A stretch of DNA of 64,000 bases from JBBWZH01 sp035544115 (GTDB lineage: Bacteria > Actinomycetota > Actinomycetes > Mycobacteriales > CADCTP01), in assembly GCA_963714145.1 (NCBI GenBank), contig OY970235.1, forward strand, positions 5,394,001-5,458,000, read 5' to 3'. The translations under genes were made by a program, and so were the position numbers. Each line of letters starts with the position of its first letter. Within the stretch, counting starts at the first letter, position 1. Shown in pieces: positions 47,101-54,379 of this stretch. The notes beneath the pieces were generated by a model. It did not search any database, was not told where the DNA came from, and was given only the letters and a program-made list of their open reading frames with translations.

Positions 47101-49013
47101 CAGCCCCGCGCCACCTCAGCCGCCGGCACCAGCGCCGCCCGGAGCGCGGCCGCCCGCTCCGCCGACAGCGGCACCGACACCCGGACCCAGCCGGTCGGCT
47201 GACCGTCCACACGCGACAACGGCCGGCCGGCCAACCGGTACCCGGCCAGTGCGGCCACCGTCCCGGCCGGCCCATCCGCCCCGGCCAACCCAGCCGATCC
47301 GGCGACACCGGATCCGCCGGGCGTGCGCACCAGCACCCAGGGCAGCCGCGGGTCGCCCGGGCGCACCTCGAAGCCGGCGGCGCCGAGCCAGCCGGCCGCG
47401 GCCGGCTTCACCTCGGCGATCCGGGCCCGCAGCGGGCCGAAGATGTCGCCGCGGCGGAGCAGCGCGATCGCGCCGGCCAGGCCCAGTTCGGACACGCCGA
47501 GCGGGGCAACCGCCGCCCGGAGTTCGGCCGCGACCGGGGGCGAGCAGATCGCGTAGCCGGCGCGCAGGCCGCCGCAGCAGTAGCCCTTGGACATGCCGCG
47601 CAGCACCACGAGCGAGTCGACCTCGGCGGTCAGCGGCACCGCGCTGGCCGCAGGCCCGGCGTACGCCGCGCAGGTCTCGTCCAGCACCAGCAGCGCGCCG
47701 GACTCCTGCACCGCCGAGGCCAGCGCGCGCACCGCTGCCACCGGCCAGATCTCGCCGGTCACCCCGGGCCGATCCAGGACCACCAGCGCCGGCCGCTGCC
47801 GGCGGATCGCCGCCGCCAGCCCGGCCAACCCGCCGAGCTCGCCGACCGGGAGCAGCGGGTCCACGGCGACCAGCACCTCCGCGCCGAGCGCGCGAGCGCG
47901 GGCCGGGAGATCGGGATGGCCGAGCGGCTCCGCCAGCACCGGGCCGGTGCCGGCCAGACCGGCCAGGGCGTGCAGCAGCCCGGTCGCACCGGCACCGGTC
48001 AGCACCTGCTCCGGCAGCAGGGCGCAGCCGAAGTGGTCGGCCAGCACCGGGGCCAGCCGGGCCGAGCCGTACGGGTCGTGCAGCGGGTACGCCCGGGCTG
48101 CGTCCACAGTGGACTCGACTGAGCTCCAGGCGGCGTCCACTTCGGACCGGACGTACTCCACCTCGTCCGGCGCCCAGCGCAGGTCGAGGTGGTCGGGCGG
48201 CACCGGCGCGCGGTGTGACTCGACCGCCGAGCCGGGCCGGCCGCCGGCCCCGACGACCGGATCGGCCGCCGCGACGAACTGTACGTACCGGGTGCCGATC
48301 CGCACCGGCGCGCCGGCGGTGAAGTCGGCGTCCGCGCCCAGCACCTGGAAGCCGGCCGCGAGCAGCATCCGGCGGACCTCGGGCGGCTGGTAGAGCCGGA
48401 TGTCGTGCGGCAGCACGGCGACCCGACCGTCCGGGTAGCGCACCCGCATCTCGCCGAGGTTGCGGCCGGTCACCGGGTCGTAGGCGCGGCTCATCTCGTA
48501 GCTGACGCCGTCGGCGGAGAACTCCGCCTCGGCCTGGAAGTTGCCCAGGATGGCCGAGACGTTGGAGTGGTCCAGCACCAGCAGGCCGCCGGGGGCGAGC
48601 ACCCGCCGCACCCGGCGCAGCAGCCGCGACTGCTCCGCGTCGCTGCCCCAGCCGAACCCCTGCACGAAGATCACCGCGTCCACTGTGGACACCGGCCAGG
48701 GCGCCGCGGTGAGCAGATCGACCTGATGCAGCGGCAACTCGACGCCCGCAGCGGAGGCGGCCGCCGCGGCCAGCGCGAGGGCAGGGGCGGACGCGTCCAC
48801 CCCGGTCACCGCGAAGCCGCGGGCGGCCAGCGCCACCGCGTGCCGGCCGGTGCCGCAGCCCAGGTCGAGCACCCGCCGCCCCGGCGCCCGCGCCAGCACC
48901 CCGGCCAGGTAGTCCACTTCGGTCGAGGTCCGCTCAGCGGTGTACTCGTACCGGGTGAACTGCCAGTAGTCCGGGGTGAAGTAGCGCAGGTACCAGGGCG
49001 GCGCGTCCGTCAC
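47100..49013 (-). CDS. Fused SAM methyltransferase - PLP-dependent aminotransferase
   Basis: 637 residues. The N-terminal 250 are a class I methyltransferase: motif I VLDLGCGTGRHAVALAARGF, an acidic GVDAS loop, and a post-motif HSNVSAI. Residues about 270-637 are a fold-type I PLP enzyme of aspartate/histidinol-phosphate aminotransferase type: LDETCAAYAG and PLP Lys476 in RGMSKGYCCGG. GTG at 49013 overlaps the stop of the PP-loop gene (GTGA). One polypeptide could transaminate or decarboxylate and methylate the same small substrate. Fusion is read directly; the substrate is unknown. Confidence 0.88.
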   Translation of the reverse strand: MTDAPPWYLRYFTPDYWQFTRYEYTAERTSTEVDYLAGVLARAPGRRVLDLGCGTGRHAVALAARGFAVTGVDASAPALALAAAAASAAGVELPLHQVDLLTAAPWPVSTVDAVIFVQGFGWGSDAEQSRLLRRVRRVLAPGGLLVLDHSNVSAILGNFQAEAEFSADGVSYEMSRAYDPVTGRNLGEMRVRYPDGRVAVLPHDIRLYQPPEVRRMLLAAGFQVLGADADFTAGAPVRIGTRYVQFVAAADPVVGAGGRPGSAVESHRAPVPPDHLDLRWAPDEVEYVRSEVDAAWSSVESTVDAARAYPLHDPYGSARLAPVLADHFGCALLPEQVLTGAGATGLLHALAGLAGTGPVLAEPLGHPDLPARARALGAEVLVAVDPLLPVGELGGLAGLAAAIRRQRPALVVLDRPGVTGEIWPVAAVRALASAVQESGALLVLDETCAAYAGPAASAVPLTAEVDSLVVLRGMSKGYCCGGLRAGYAICSPPVAAELRAAVAPLGVSELGLAGAIALLRRGDIFGPLRARIAEVKPAAAGWLGAAGFEVRPGDPRLPWVLVRTPGGSGVAGSAGLAGADGPAGTVAALAGYRLAGRPLSRVDGQPTGWVRVSVPLSAERAAALRAALVPAAEVARG

Positions 49014-50224
49014 CCGGCGACCGTCAGTTCCTGCCGGGCGAAGAACTCGCAGACGTCGCACAGGTCCGCCGGGTTCGGCACCCCCTCCTGCACCAGGTAG
49101 ACCCCGTCGCAGACCCGGCAGGTGCGCTCGACCAGCGGGAACATGTAGCGCTGCATGTTCTGGTACGCCGCGAACAGGTAGTAGTCCACTCCCGGCCACA
49201 GGCCGTACAGGTGGTCGGCGAGCGCGTACGCCATCGACCGCTCGTCGGTGCCGGTGGTGAACCGGCCCGGGGTGCCCTGCCGGTTCAGCTGCGGCGCGAC
49301 CAGTTCCAGGTAGAGGGTCAACTCCTTCTTGGTGATCCGGTAGATCGGGAAGATGTACCGCAGCTTGCCGATCTCGCGTACCGGGATGCCGCCCATCCGG
49401 AAGCCGGTGGTGAACCAGGTGACCAGGCTGGCCACCAGGTCGTCGGCGTTGAATCCAAAAGCGACAGTACTGGCGCCGCGCTGCTGCGCGGCGTGCTCCA
49501 GCATCCGGCGCAGCACCTGGTGGCCGATCACCATGTTGAAGTGGCTGGCCTCGCCGCCGACGATGCTGTTCATCGCCTCCGCGAACGGCCGGCGCAGCTT
49601 GAACACCTGCTCGACCTCGTCCGGGGTGACGATGACCTGGTTGATGCCGAGCGCCTCGCCGGACGCCTGGGCGGCGGCGAACGTCGCCGGCTCCTCCCAG
49701 TCCGGCAGGCCGGTGATCGTCACCGCGGTCATGTCCACCTTGGGCAGTCGGTGCCCGGCCCGCTCCAGCAGGGTCAGGAACGCGACGCTGTCCCGGCCGC
49801 CGGACAGGCCGACCACGATGTCGTCGCCGGGCCGGAACACCTGGTGCGTCAGGATGCTCTGCACGAAGGTTTCCTCGACGTAGGCGATGAAGCCGGCCTC
49901 GTCGAACTGTTCGGCGCGTACCTCGATCGAGCCGTTGGTGTCGAACAGCACGGTCTTGGTGTAGACGGGGTCGGGCGTGCCGTAGACCTGCTGGGCCGGC
50001 CGGCGGGTGACGTCCAGGTCGTAGTGCCGCACCTGGCTGACCTCGATCAGGTCGTCGGCGCCGACCACCGTGGTCTGCTCGGAGACCAGTTGCCCGTTCC
50101 GCCGGGTGAGGACGGCGTTGACCGGGATGCCGGCCTGGTGCAGCACGTCGGTCAGCGGTTGGCCCGGCGACGCGGCCAACTGCTCAGTACGGCCGACCTT
50201 GTTCCGGAAGAACACCTCACCCAT
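49010..50224 (-). CDS. ThiS/MoaD-like domain fused to TtcA/TtuA-like PP-loop ATPase
   Basis: 404 residues from ATG 50224 (GTG 50248 possible). Residues 3-70 look like a beta-grasp sulfur-carrier fold (FRNKVGRTEQLAASPGQPL, then PVNAVLTRRNG), without the terminal Gly-Gly. Residues about 130-340 are an N-type ATP pyrophosphatase: PP-loop SGGRDS at 141-146 and FGFNADDLVASLV. The C-terminus has a zinc-finger pattern (Cys369, 372, 389, 392), as in TtuA. Family members adenylate a carbonyl before adding sulfur or forming an amide. Its place at the head of a four-gene coupled operon, not beside tRNA genes, argues for a biosynthetic rather than tRNA role. Confidence 0.85.
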   Translation of the reverse strand: MGEVFFRNKVGRTEQLAASPGQPLTDVLHQAGIPVNAVLTRRNGQLVSEQTTVVGADDLIEVSQVRHYDLDVTRRPAQQVYGTPDPVYTKTVLFDTNGSIEVRAEQFDEAGFIAYVEETFVQSILTHQVFRPGDDIVVGLSGGRDSVAFLTLLERAGHRLPKVDMTAVTITGLPDWEEPATFAAAQASGEALGINQVIVTPDEVEQVFKLRRPFAEAMNSIVGGEASHFNMVIGHQVLRRMLEHAAQQRGASTVAFGFNADDLVASLVTWFTTGFRMGGIPVREIGKLRYIFPIYRITKKELTLYLELVAPQLNRQGTPGRFTTGTDERSMAYALADHLYGLWPGVDYYLFAAYQNMQRYMFPLVERTCRVCDGVYLVQEGVPNPADLCDVCEFFARQELTVAG

Positions 50225-50311
50225 CGACGGACCCGCCTCTCCGGTCACCGAGGCCGGAACCCGGCGGTCAGCGGCGCGATTGCGCCTTCGGGCCGCCCGA
50301 CCCCAGACCTC

Positions 50312-50341
50312 TTGTACGCGTCTGACTACGGCTCGTAGAGT
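50312..50341 (+). promoter_or_regulatory. Candidate promoter for the FemAB-like pair
   Basis: TTGTAC (50312-50317), 18-bp spacer, TAGAGT (50336-50341), about 95 bp before the first FemAB-like ATG in a 212-bp divergent gap. By eye only. Confidence 0.45.
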
Positions 50342-50436
50342 ATGGCGTTGCCCGACTCCTTCGCGTCAAGGCGTTGCTGGCACCGTTCGTCGGGGGCGCA
50401 CAGCCAGTGCGAGGTTACTGCGCGAAAGGTTGCCCA

Positions 50437-51453
50437 ATGGGCCAAGAAGTATCGATTGCGTTGGTCGACAGTTTTGCCGAGATCGACCCGGCGGAGTGGG
50501 ACGATCTGGTCGCCGCGACCGGCGCACCGGTCTTCTACACGAGCACCTACCTGCGCGCGTACGAGCGGGAGCCGATGGCGCCGGTGGAGGCCGTCCGGTA
50601 TCTGGTCGGGCGGTCGGCCGGACGCCCGGTGCTGCTGGCCCCGCTGTACCTGTACCGGCACCTCGACCCGCTCGGCCGGCTACGCCTGGTCTACCCGTGC
50701 GAGAGCGACGAGCCGGGACTGCTCAGCCACGTCTGGCACTGCTACGACAGCCAGCTGGTCGGGCCGGGCAGCGGCGCCGGCAGCATCAGCGCCGTGGTCG
50801 CGGCGATCCGCCGGGCCGCGCGGCAGCTCGGCGCCCGCTGGTGCGGCTTCGTCAACGTCGAGCAGGGCACCCCGACGCACCGCGCGCTGGCCGCCGCCGG
50901 GCTGCCGACCCACCACATCGAGGACCGGTTCGCCGTCGACCTCACCGGCGTGTCCGATCTGGACGGTTACCTGGCCCGCATCCCGGGCCGCTACCGGCGC
51001 GACCTGTACCGGCAGGCCCGGCGTGCGGCGGAGGCCGGCGCGCGGGCCGAGGTGCGCGCGATCGCCGACATCGACATCGACGAGGTGGCCGCGCTCTGCC
51101 GCGCCACCGCCGACCGGTTCGACAACCGCGGCTTCTACCCGGAGGGCCGGTTCGAGCGGTTCGTCGAACTGGTCGGCCCGCTCGGCCACGTGGTCGAGGT
51201 CCGGCAGCTGGGCCGGCTGATGGGCGTGTTCATCTGCCTGGTCGACGGCGACCGGCTGCACACCTGGACCGGCGGCTACGACCCGGCTGTGGACGGCAAC
51301 TTCAGCGCGTACGGGCTGTGCTTCACCGCGTCCATCGAACTGGCGCTACGGCTGCGCCGGCCGGTGCTGGAGGGCGGCCGGCGCAACCCCGAATACAAGC
51401 GCCGGCACGGGCTGGGCATCCGGCACCTCGACGCCTGCCTGGTGCCGGCGTGA
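50437..51453 (+). CDS. FemAB/GNAT-like peptidoglycan-biosynthesis-type acyl- or aminoacyltransferase 1
   Basis: 338 residues; ATG 50437 with AAAGG upstream (a longer frame from 50374 has no site). Pattern of the FemAB-like / BioF2-like acetyltransferase family (double GNAT fold): DSFAEIDPAEWDDLVAATG..., FYTSTYLRAYE, an Arg-rich stretch RIPGRYRRDLYRQARRA, and a C-terminal GLCFTASIELALR...LEGGRRNPEYKRRHG. Known relatives add amino acids from aminoacyl-tRNA, or acyl groups, to amines. The next gene, 20 bases on, is a second family member. Role in this locus is inferred: amide formation on a peptide or small molecule. Confidence 0.82.
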   Translation: MGQEVSIALVDSFAEIDPAEWDDLVAATGAPVFYTSTYLRAYEREPMAPVEAVRYLVGRSAGRPVLLAPLYLYRHLDPLGRLRLVYPCESDEPGLLSHVWHCYDSQLVGPGSGAGSISAVVAAIRRAARQLGARWCGFVNVEQGTPTHRALAAAGLPTHHIEDRFAVDLTGVSDLDGYLARIPGRYRRDLYRQARRAAEAGARAEVRAIADIDIDEVAALCRATADRFDNRGFYPEGRFERFVELVGPLGHVVEVRQLGRLMGVFICLVDGDRLHTWTGGYDPAVDGNFSAYGLCFTASIELALRLRRPVLEGGRRNPEYKRRHGLGIRHLDACLVPA

Positions 51454-51472
51454 GCGAGCTTGCGAGCGGGCA

Positions 51473-52636
51473 ATGACCCAGCGCACCGGCTCGACCGCCG
51501 TCGCCGGGGCGCCCGGGGCCATGCAGGTCTGGGACGGTGTGCCCGACTGGTGGGACGAGCTGGCCGGGCCGGTGCCGCTGCTCGGCACCCGGCCCTGGCT
51601 GCACGCGATGTCCGGCCGGGCCGGCCGGCCGGCGCTCACCTTCGGCGTGCCGGCCGGCCCCGGCCGACCCCAGGTGGCGATGTACGGGACGTTCCAGGCC
51701 GCTCCCCGGCCGGGCGAACACTTCGACATCCAGTACCTGGTCAGCGCCCCGACCCAGCTGCTGCCGCTGACCGACGCCGCCCGGGCCGCCCGGGTGGAGC
51801 TGGGCGCGCCGGAGCCGAGCCGCTGGACGCCCAGCCTGGTGCTGATGTTCCCGGGCTACGAGTGCTTCCCGGTCGGCCCCGGCGGCACCGATCCGGCCAC
51901 AATGGACACTCTGGTCGGCGGGCTGGTGGCCTGGGCCCGGGCGGCCGGCGCGCAGACCATCGGGTTCCTCTACCTGCGGCCGGCCGCGGCGGCACTGGCC
52001 GGTGCGGCCGAGCGGCACGGGTTCAGCCGGGTGCCGCTGACGTACAGCTTCGACCTGCCGATCCCCGGCCCGGATTTCGCCGACTACCTGGCCGTGCTGC
52101 CGAAGAAGCGGCGCGGCGAGGTGGGCCGCGAGCTGCGCCGGATCGCCGCTGCCGGCATCGAGCTGAGCCAGCCGCCGGTCGGCGAGGTCTTCGACGACCT
52201 GGTCCGGCTGCGCTGCGCGCTGGTCCGCAAGTACCGCGGCGATGTGGACGTCGAGAACGAACGGGCCAAGCTGCACCGCACGGTCGACGAGGTCGCCGGC
52301 GGCGCACCGCACGTGTTCTGCGCGACGGCGGGCGGCACGGTGCTCAGCGCGGCCCTGTTCGCCGGCACCGACCGGGACTGGACCTGCCTGCTCACCGGCA
52401 CCGACTACACCGACCCGCGGTCAGCGCTGTGCTACTTCGCCACCGCCTACTACGAGCCGGTCCGGGTGGCCGCACAGCGCGGGGTGCGGCTGCTCCGGTT
52501 CGGCCAGGGCTCCTGGGACGCCAAGCGCAGCCGCGGCTGCCAGCCGACGCTGATGACCAGCTGGGTGCTCGGCCTCGACCCGGACGTCGCCGCGGCGGTC
52601 CGCCGCAGCGCCGCCAGCACCGCGGTCAGCCTGTGA
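51473..52636 (+). CDS. FemAB/GNAT-like acyl- or aminoacyltransferase 2
   Basis: 387 residues, ATG 51473. Same family plan as the gene before it: DLPIPGPDFADYLAVLPKKRRGEVGRELRRI (Arg/Lys helix in the middle), then LFAGTDRDWTCLLTGTDY and RFGQGSWDAKRSRGCQP near the end. Less than 30% similar to its neighbour by eye, so not a recent duplicate. It converges on the NDK-like gene, whose stop lies four bases away. Confidence 0.82.
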   Translation: MTQRTGSTAVAGAPGAMQVWDGVPDWWDELAGPVPLLGTRPWLHAMSGRAGRPALTFGVPAGPGRPQVAMYGTFQAAPRPGEHFDIQYLVSAPTQLLPLTDAARAARVELGAPEPSRWTPSLVLMFPGYECFPVGPGGTDPATMDTLVGGLVAWARAAGAQTIGFLYLRPAAAALAGAAERHGFSRVPLTYSFDLPIPGPDFADYLAVLPKKRRGEVGRELRRIAAAGIELSQPPVGEVFDDLVRLRCALVRKYRGDVDVENERAKLHRTVDEVAGGAPHVFCATAGGTVLSAALFAGTDRDWTCLLTGTDYTDPRSALCYFATAYYEPVRVAAQRGVRLLRFGQGSWDAKRSRGCQPTLMTSWVLGLDPDVAAAVRRSAASTAVSL

Positions 52637-52639
52637 CGC

Positions 52640-53530
52640 TCACTCGTCCGGCACGACCGTCCGCATTGGACGGAAGCGCATCGACGAGGTGAGCACCAGC
52701 TCCTCCCAGCGGTCCAGGTAGCCGCCGAAACCGCGCAGCACGTGGTCGAACCGGGCCAGGTCGATCCGGGCCGAGTCGGGCAGGAACTCGCACCGCAGCA
52801 TCGGCGCCAGCGGGTGGTTCGCCGGGTCGTGCAGCAGCGCGGCGAGCCGGGCACCGGCCCCGGGCGCGGCGATCTCGGCCACCTGGCCGCGCTGCCAGGA
52901 CAGCGCCAACTGCTGCCCGGCCGGGGTCAGGTCCGCCCAGACGGCGCCGGCGACCCGGGCCCGGACGCAGGCGAGCACCTGGTCGAACTCGCGGTCCTCG
53001 TGCCGGTAGCCGGCCGTGGTGAGGGCGATCAGGTCCCGCACCTGGTCACCGTCCACTCCGGACCAGCCGAGCTCGTCGGCGAACGAGACCGCCTCGTGCT
53101 GCGACTCGGCCGGCGAGTCGGAGGCGTGCACCAGGTCGCAGGTCACGTTGATCGCCCGCAGGTCGCGGCGGATCGTGCCGGGCAGCGCCTCGCTCGGCGA
53201 ACTGGCCCCCTTCAGCGCACGCATCCGCTTGTGGCTGGACAACTCCCCGGGCGGCTGGTCGTCGCGCATCAGCAGCGCGACCGTGGGCCCGTACCCGAAC
53301 AGCAGGTCGACCATCCGGTACAGGTAGGCCTTCCAGACCTCGTTGATGTTCCGCTCGTTGTAGGCGTCCAGGTTCTCCGGCCGCTTCCAGACCACCGCGC
53401 TGGCCACCGGAGTGAACCCGGCACCGACGAAGCGGTCGAGCACCGCCTGGCCCAGCCCACGGGTCAGCGCGTCCGGCGGGATCAGCGTGAAGACCGTGCG
53501 TTCCCAGTCGACGTCCGGCGCGGCCGTCAT
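52640..53530 (-). CDS. Nucleoside diphosphate kinase-like protein with altered nucleotide site
   Basis: 296 residues. Residues 10-150 follow the NDK fold: ERTVFTLIPPDALTRGLGQA, LKGASSPSEALPGTIRRDLR, and the active-site strand CDLVHASDSPAESQHE with His135. The canonical Lys of I-K-P-D is Pro here (LIPPD), so normal NDK activity is doubtful. The remaining 145 residues are unfamiliar helical sequence. The ATG at 53530 overlaps the stop of the 10-residue peptide gene (ATGA). It is the last gene of the tiny-peptide operon. Confidence 0.78.
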   Translation of the reverse strand: MTAAPDVDWERTVFTLIPPDALTRGLGQAVLDRFVGAGFTPVASAVVWKRPENLDAYNERNINEVWKAYLYRMVDLLFGYGPTVALLMRDDQPPGELSSHKRMRALKGASSPSEALPGTIRRDLRAINVTCDLVHASDSPAESQHEAVSFADELGWSGVDGDQVRDLIALTTAGYRHEDREFDQVLACVRARVAGAVWADLTPAGQQLALSWQRGQVAEIAAPGAGARLAALLHDPANHPLAPMLRCEFLPDSARIDLARFDHVLRGFGGYLDRWEELVLTSSMRFRPMRTVVPDE

Positions 53531-53559
53531 CGGCAGCCGCCACGGTGGTATCGCTTCAC
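53527..53559 (-). CDS. Tiny peptide 8 (10 aa), divergent member
   Basis: GTG start with GAGAGG five bases upstream; product MKRYHRGGCR; stop overlaps the NDK-like ATG. It shares only the M-x-R start and basic charge with the other seven and has a Cys. It may be a real peptide or merely a coupling cistron for the kinase-like gene. Confidence 0.4.
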   Translation of the reverse strand: MKRYHRGGCR

Positions 53560-53648
53560 GACATCCTCTCGACGTTGACGGCGGGCTCGCGGTCGGCCCG
53601 GCGACGGCGATCTGACCAGCGCCCGCGCGGCGGGCGCCGGCCCTCGAA

Positions 53649-53699
53649 CTACCTGCGCGCGATCCTCGGGCGGCGAGCCGCCTTTCCGGCACGGTTCAC
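53649..53699 (-). CDS. Tiny Arg-rich peptide 7 (16 aa)
   Basis: GTG start with GGGAGG five bases upstream. Product MNRAGKAARRPRIARR, with the shared M-x-R start and A-R-R-P-R/K-I core but a shorter tail. Net charge strongly positive. Confidence 0.65.
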   Translation of the reverse strand: MNRAGKAARRPRIARR

Positions 53700-53757
53700 G
53701 TGCGCCTCCCTTGGGATGGCGCCGGCGCCCGCACTACCGCGGGCGCCGGCCACTACC

Positions 53758-53814
53758 TCACTTGCCCGGACGCCGCATCTTCGGGCGCCGGGCCGACTTC
53801 GCCTGTCGGTCCAT
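53758..53814 (-). CDS. Tiny Arg-rich peptide 6 (18 aa)
   Basis: ATG with AAGGAGG four bases upstream, one of the best sites in the window. Product MDRQAKSARRPKMRRPGK. Core S-A-R-R-P-K kept; the tail varies. Confidence 0.75.
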   Translation of the reverse strand: MDRQAKSARRPKMRRPGK

Positions 53815-53884
53815 CGGACCTCCTTCCACCGGGCCTTCCACCACGTGGTGGCGCCGCCCGTCCTGCCCGGCGCCACCGCCGGGC

Positions 53885-53941
53885 TTACCGGCCCTTCCGG
53901 ACGATCTTCGGGCGCCGGGCAGACCTCACTCGACGGTCCAT
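53885..53941 (-). CDS. Tiny Arg-rich peptide 5 (18 aa)
   Basis: ATG with AAGGGAG upstream; product MDRRVRSARRPKIVRKGR; TAA stop. Nearly identical in DNA to peptides 3 and 4, with the same upstream sequence as peptide 4, so a recent duplication. Confidence 0.78.
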   Translation of the reverse strand: MDRRVRSARRPKIVRKGR

Positions 53942-53991
53942 GGCAACTCCCTTCGGTACGGGCACGGCCGCCAAGGCGGCCGTCGCGCCGG

Positions 53992-54048
53992 CTACCGACC
54001 CTTGCGGACGATCTTCGGGCGCCGGGCAGACCTCAGCCGACGGTGCAT
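53992..54048 (-). CDS. Tiny Arg-rich peptide 4 (18 aa)
   Basis: ATG with AAGGGAG upstream; product MHRRLRSARRPKIVRKGR. Last twelve residues identical to peptides 3 and 5. Confidence 0.78.
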   Translation of the reverse strand: MHRRLRSARRPKIVRKGR

Positions 54049-54085
54049 GGCAACTCCCTTCGGTACGGGACGGCCGCCGGAGCGG

Positions 54086-54142
54086 CTAACGGCCCTTGCG
54101 GACGATCTTCGGGCGCCGGGCGGACTGAACTCTGCGGTCCAT
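54086..54142 (-). CDS. Tiny Arg-rich peptide 3 (18 aa)
   Basis: ATG with GAGAGGAG five bases upstream; product MDRRVQSARRPKIVRKGR. Followed by 37 bases and then peptide 4. Confidence 0.78.
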   Translation of the reverse strand: MDRRVQSARRPKIVRKGR

Positions 54143-54215
54143 CGCAGCTCCTCTCTTCCTGTTTCCGGTCCCGCGCCGGCCGAGCGCCGGTCGCGGGCGA
54201 ATCGGATGGCGCGGG

Positions 54216-54275
54216 CTAGCGACCGCGCCGCTTGATGATCTTGGGTCGCCGGTTCGAAACGACACACCGATTCAT
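54216..54275 (-). CDS. Tiny Arg-rich peptide 2 (19 aa)
   Basis: ATG with GGAAGGAGG six bases upstream; product MNRCVVSNRRPKIIKRRGR. Keeps R-R-P-K-I but has Cys4 and Asn8, so it is older or functionally distinct. Confidence 0.75.
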   Translation of the reverse strand: MNRCVVSNRRPKIIKRRGR

Positions 54276-54315
54276 CGCGGGCCTCCTTCCGTACCGGTCA
54301 CGCCAACCCGTCCGT

Positions 54316-54375
54316 CTACTTCGGACTGGACTTCCGCACCCGTGGTCGGCGTGCCGACATCCGGTAGCGCTCCAT
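54316..54375 (-). CDS. Tiny Arg-rich peptide 1 (19 aa)
   Basis: ATG four bases after the M16 peptidase stop; its Shine-Dalgarno GGGAGGTGA contains that stop codon, so translation is coupled to the peptidase. Product MERYRMSARRPRVRKSSPK. Confidence 0.75.
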   Translation of the reverse strand: MERYRMSARRPRVRKSSPK

Positions 54376-54379
54376 CCGG

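Larger units (their letters stand above)
53527..54375 (-). repeat. Array of tiny paralogous genes, period ~95-140 bp
   Basis: Eight starts at 54375, 54275, 54142, 54048, 53941, 53814, 53699 and 53559. Peptides 3-6 share a 20-base block (ggacgatcttcgggcgccgg or close). The DNA between cistrons is about 40-90 bp, each with its own ribosome-binding site, so this is a ladder of separate genes, not one polyprotein. The stretch holds no larger gene on either strand. Confidence 0.75.

Noticed and set aside
53527..54375. Reading the tiny-peptide ladder as one polyprotein or as a CRISPR-like array
   Set aside because: The cistrons lie in different frames with stops between them, and each has its own ribosome-binding site; the units are coding and irregularly spaced.
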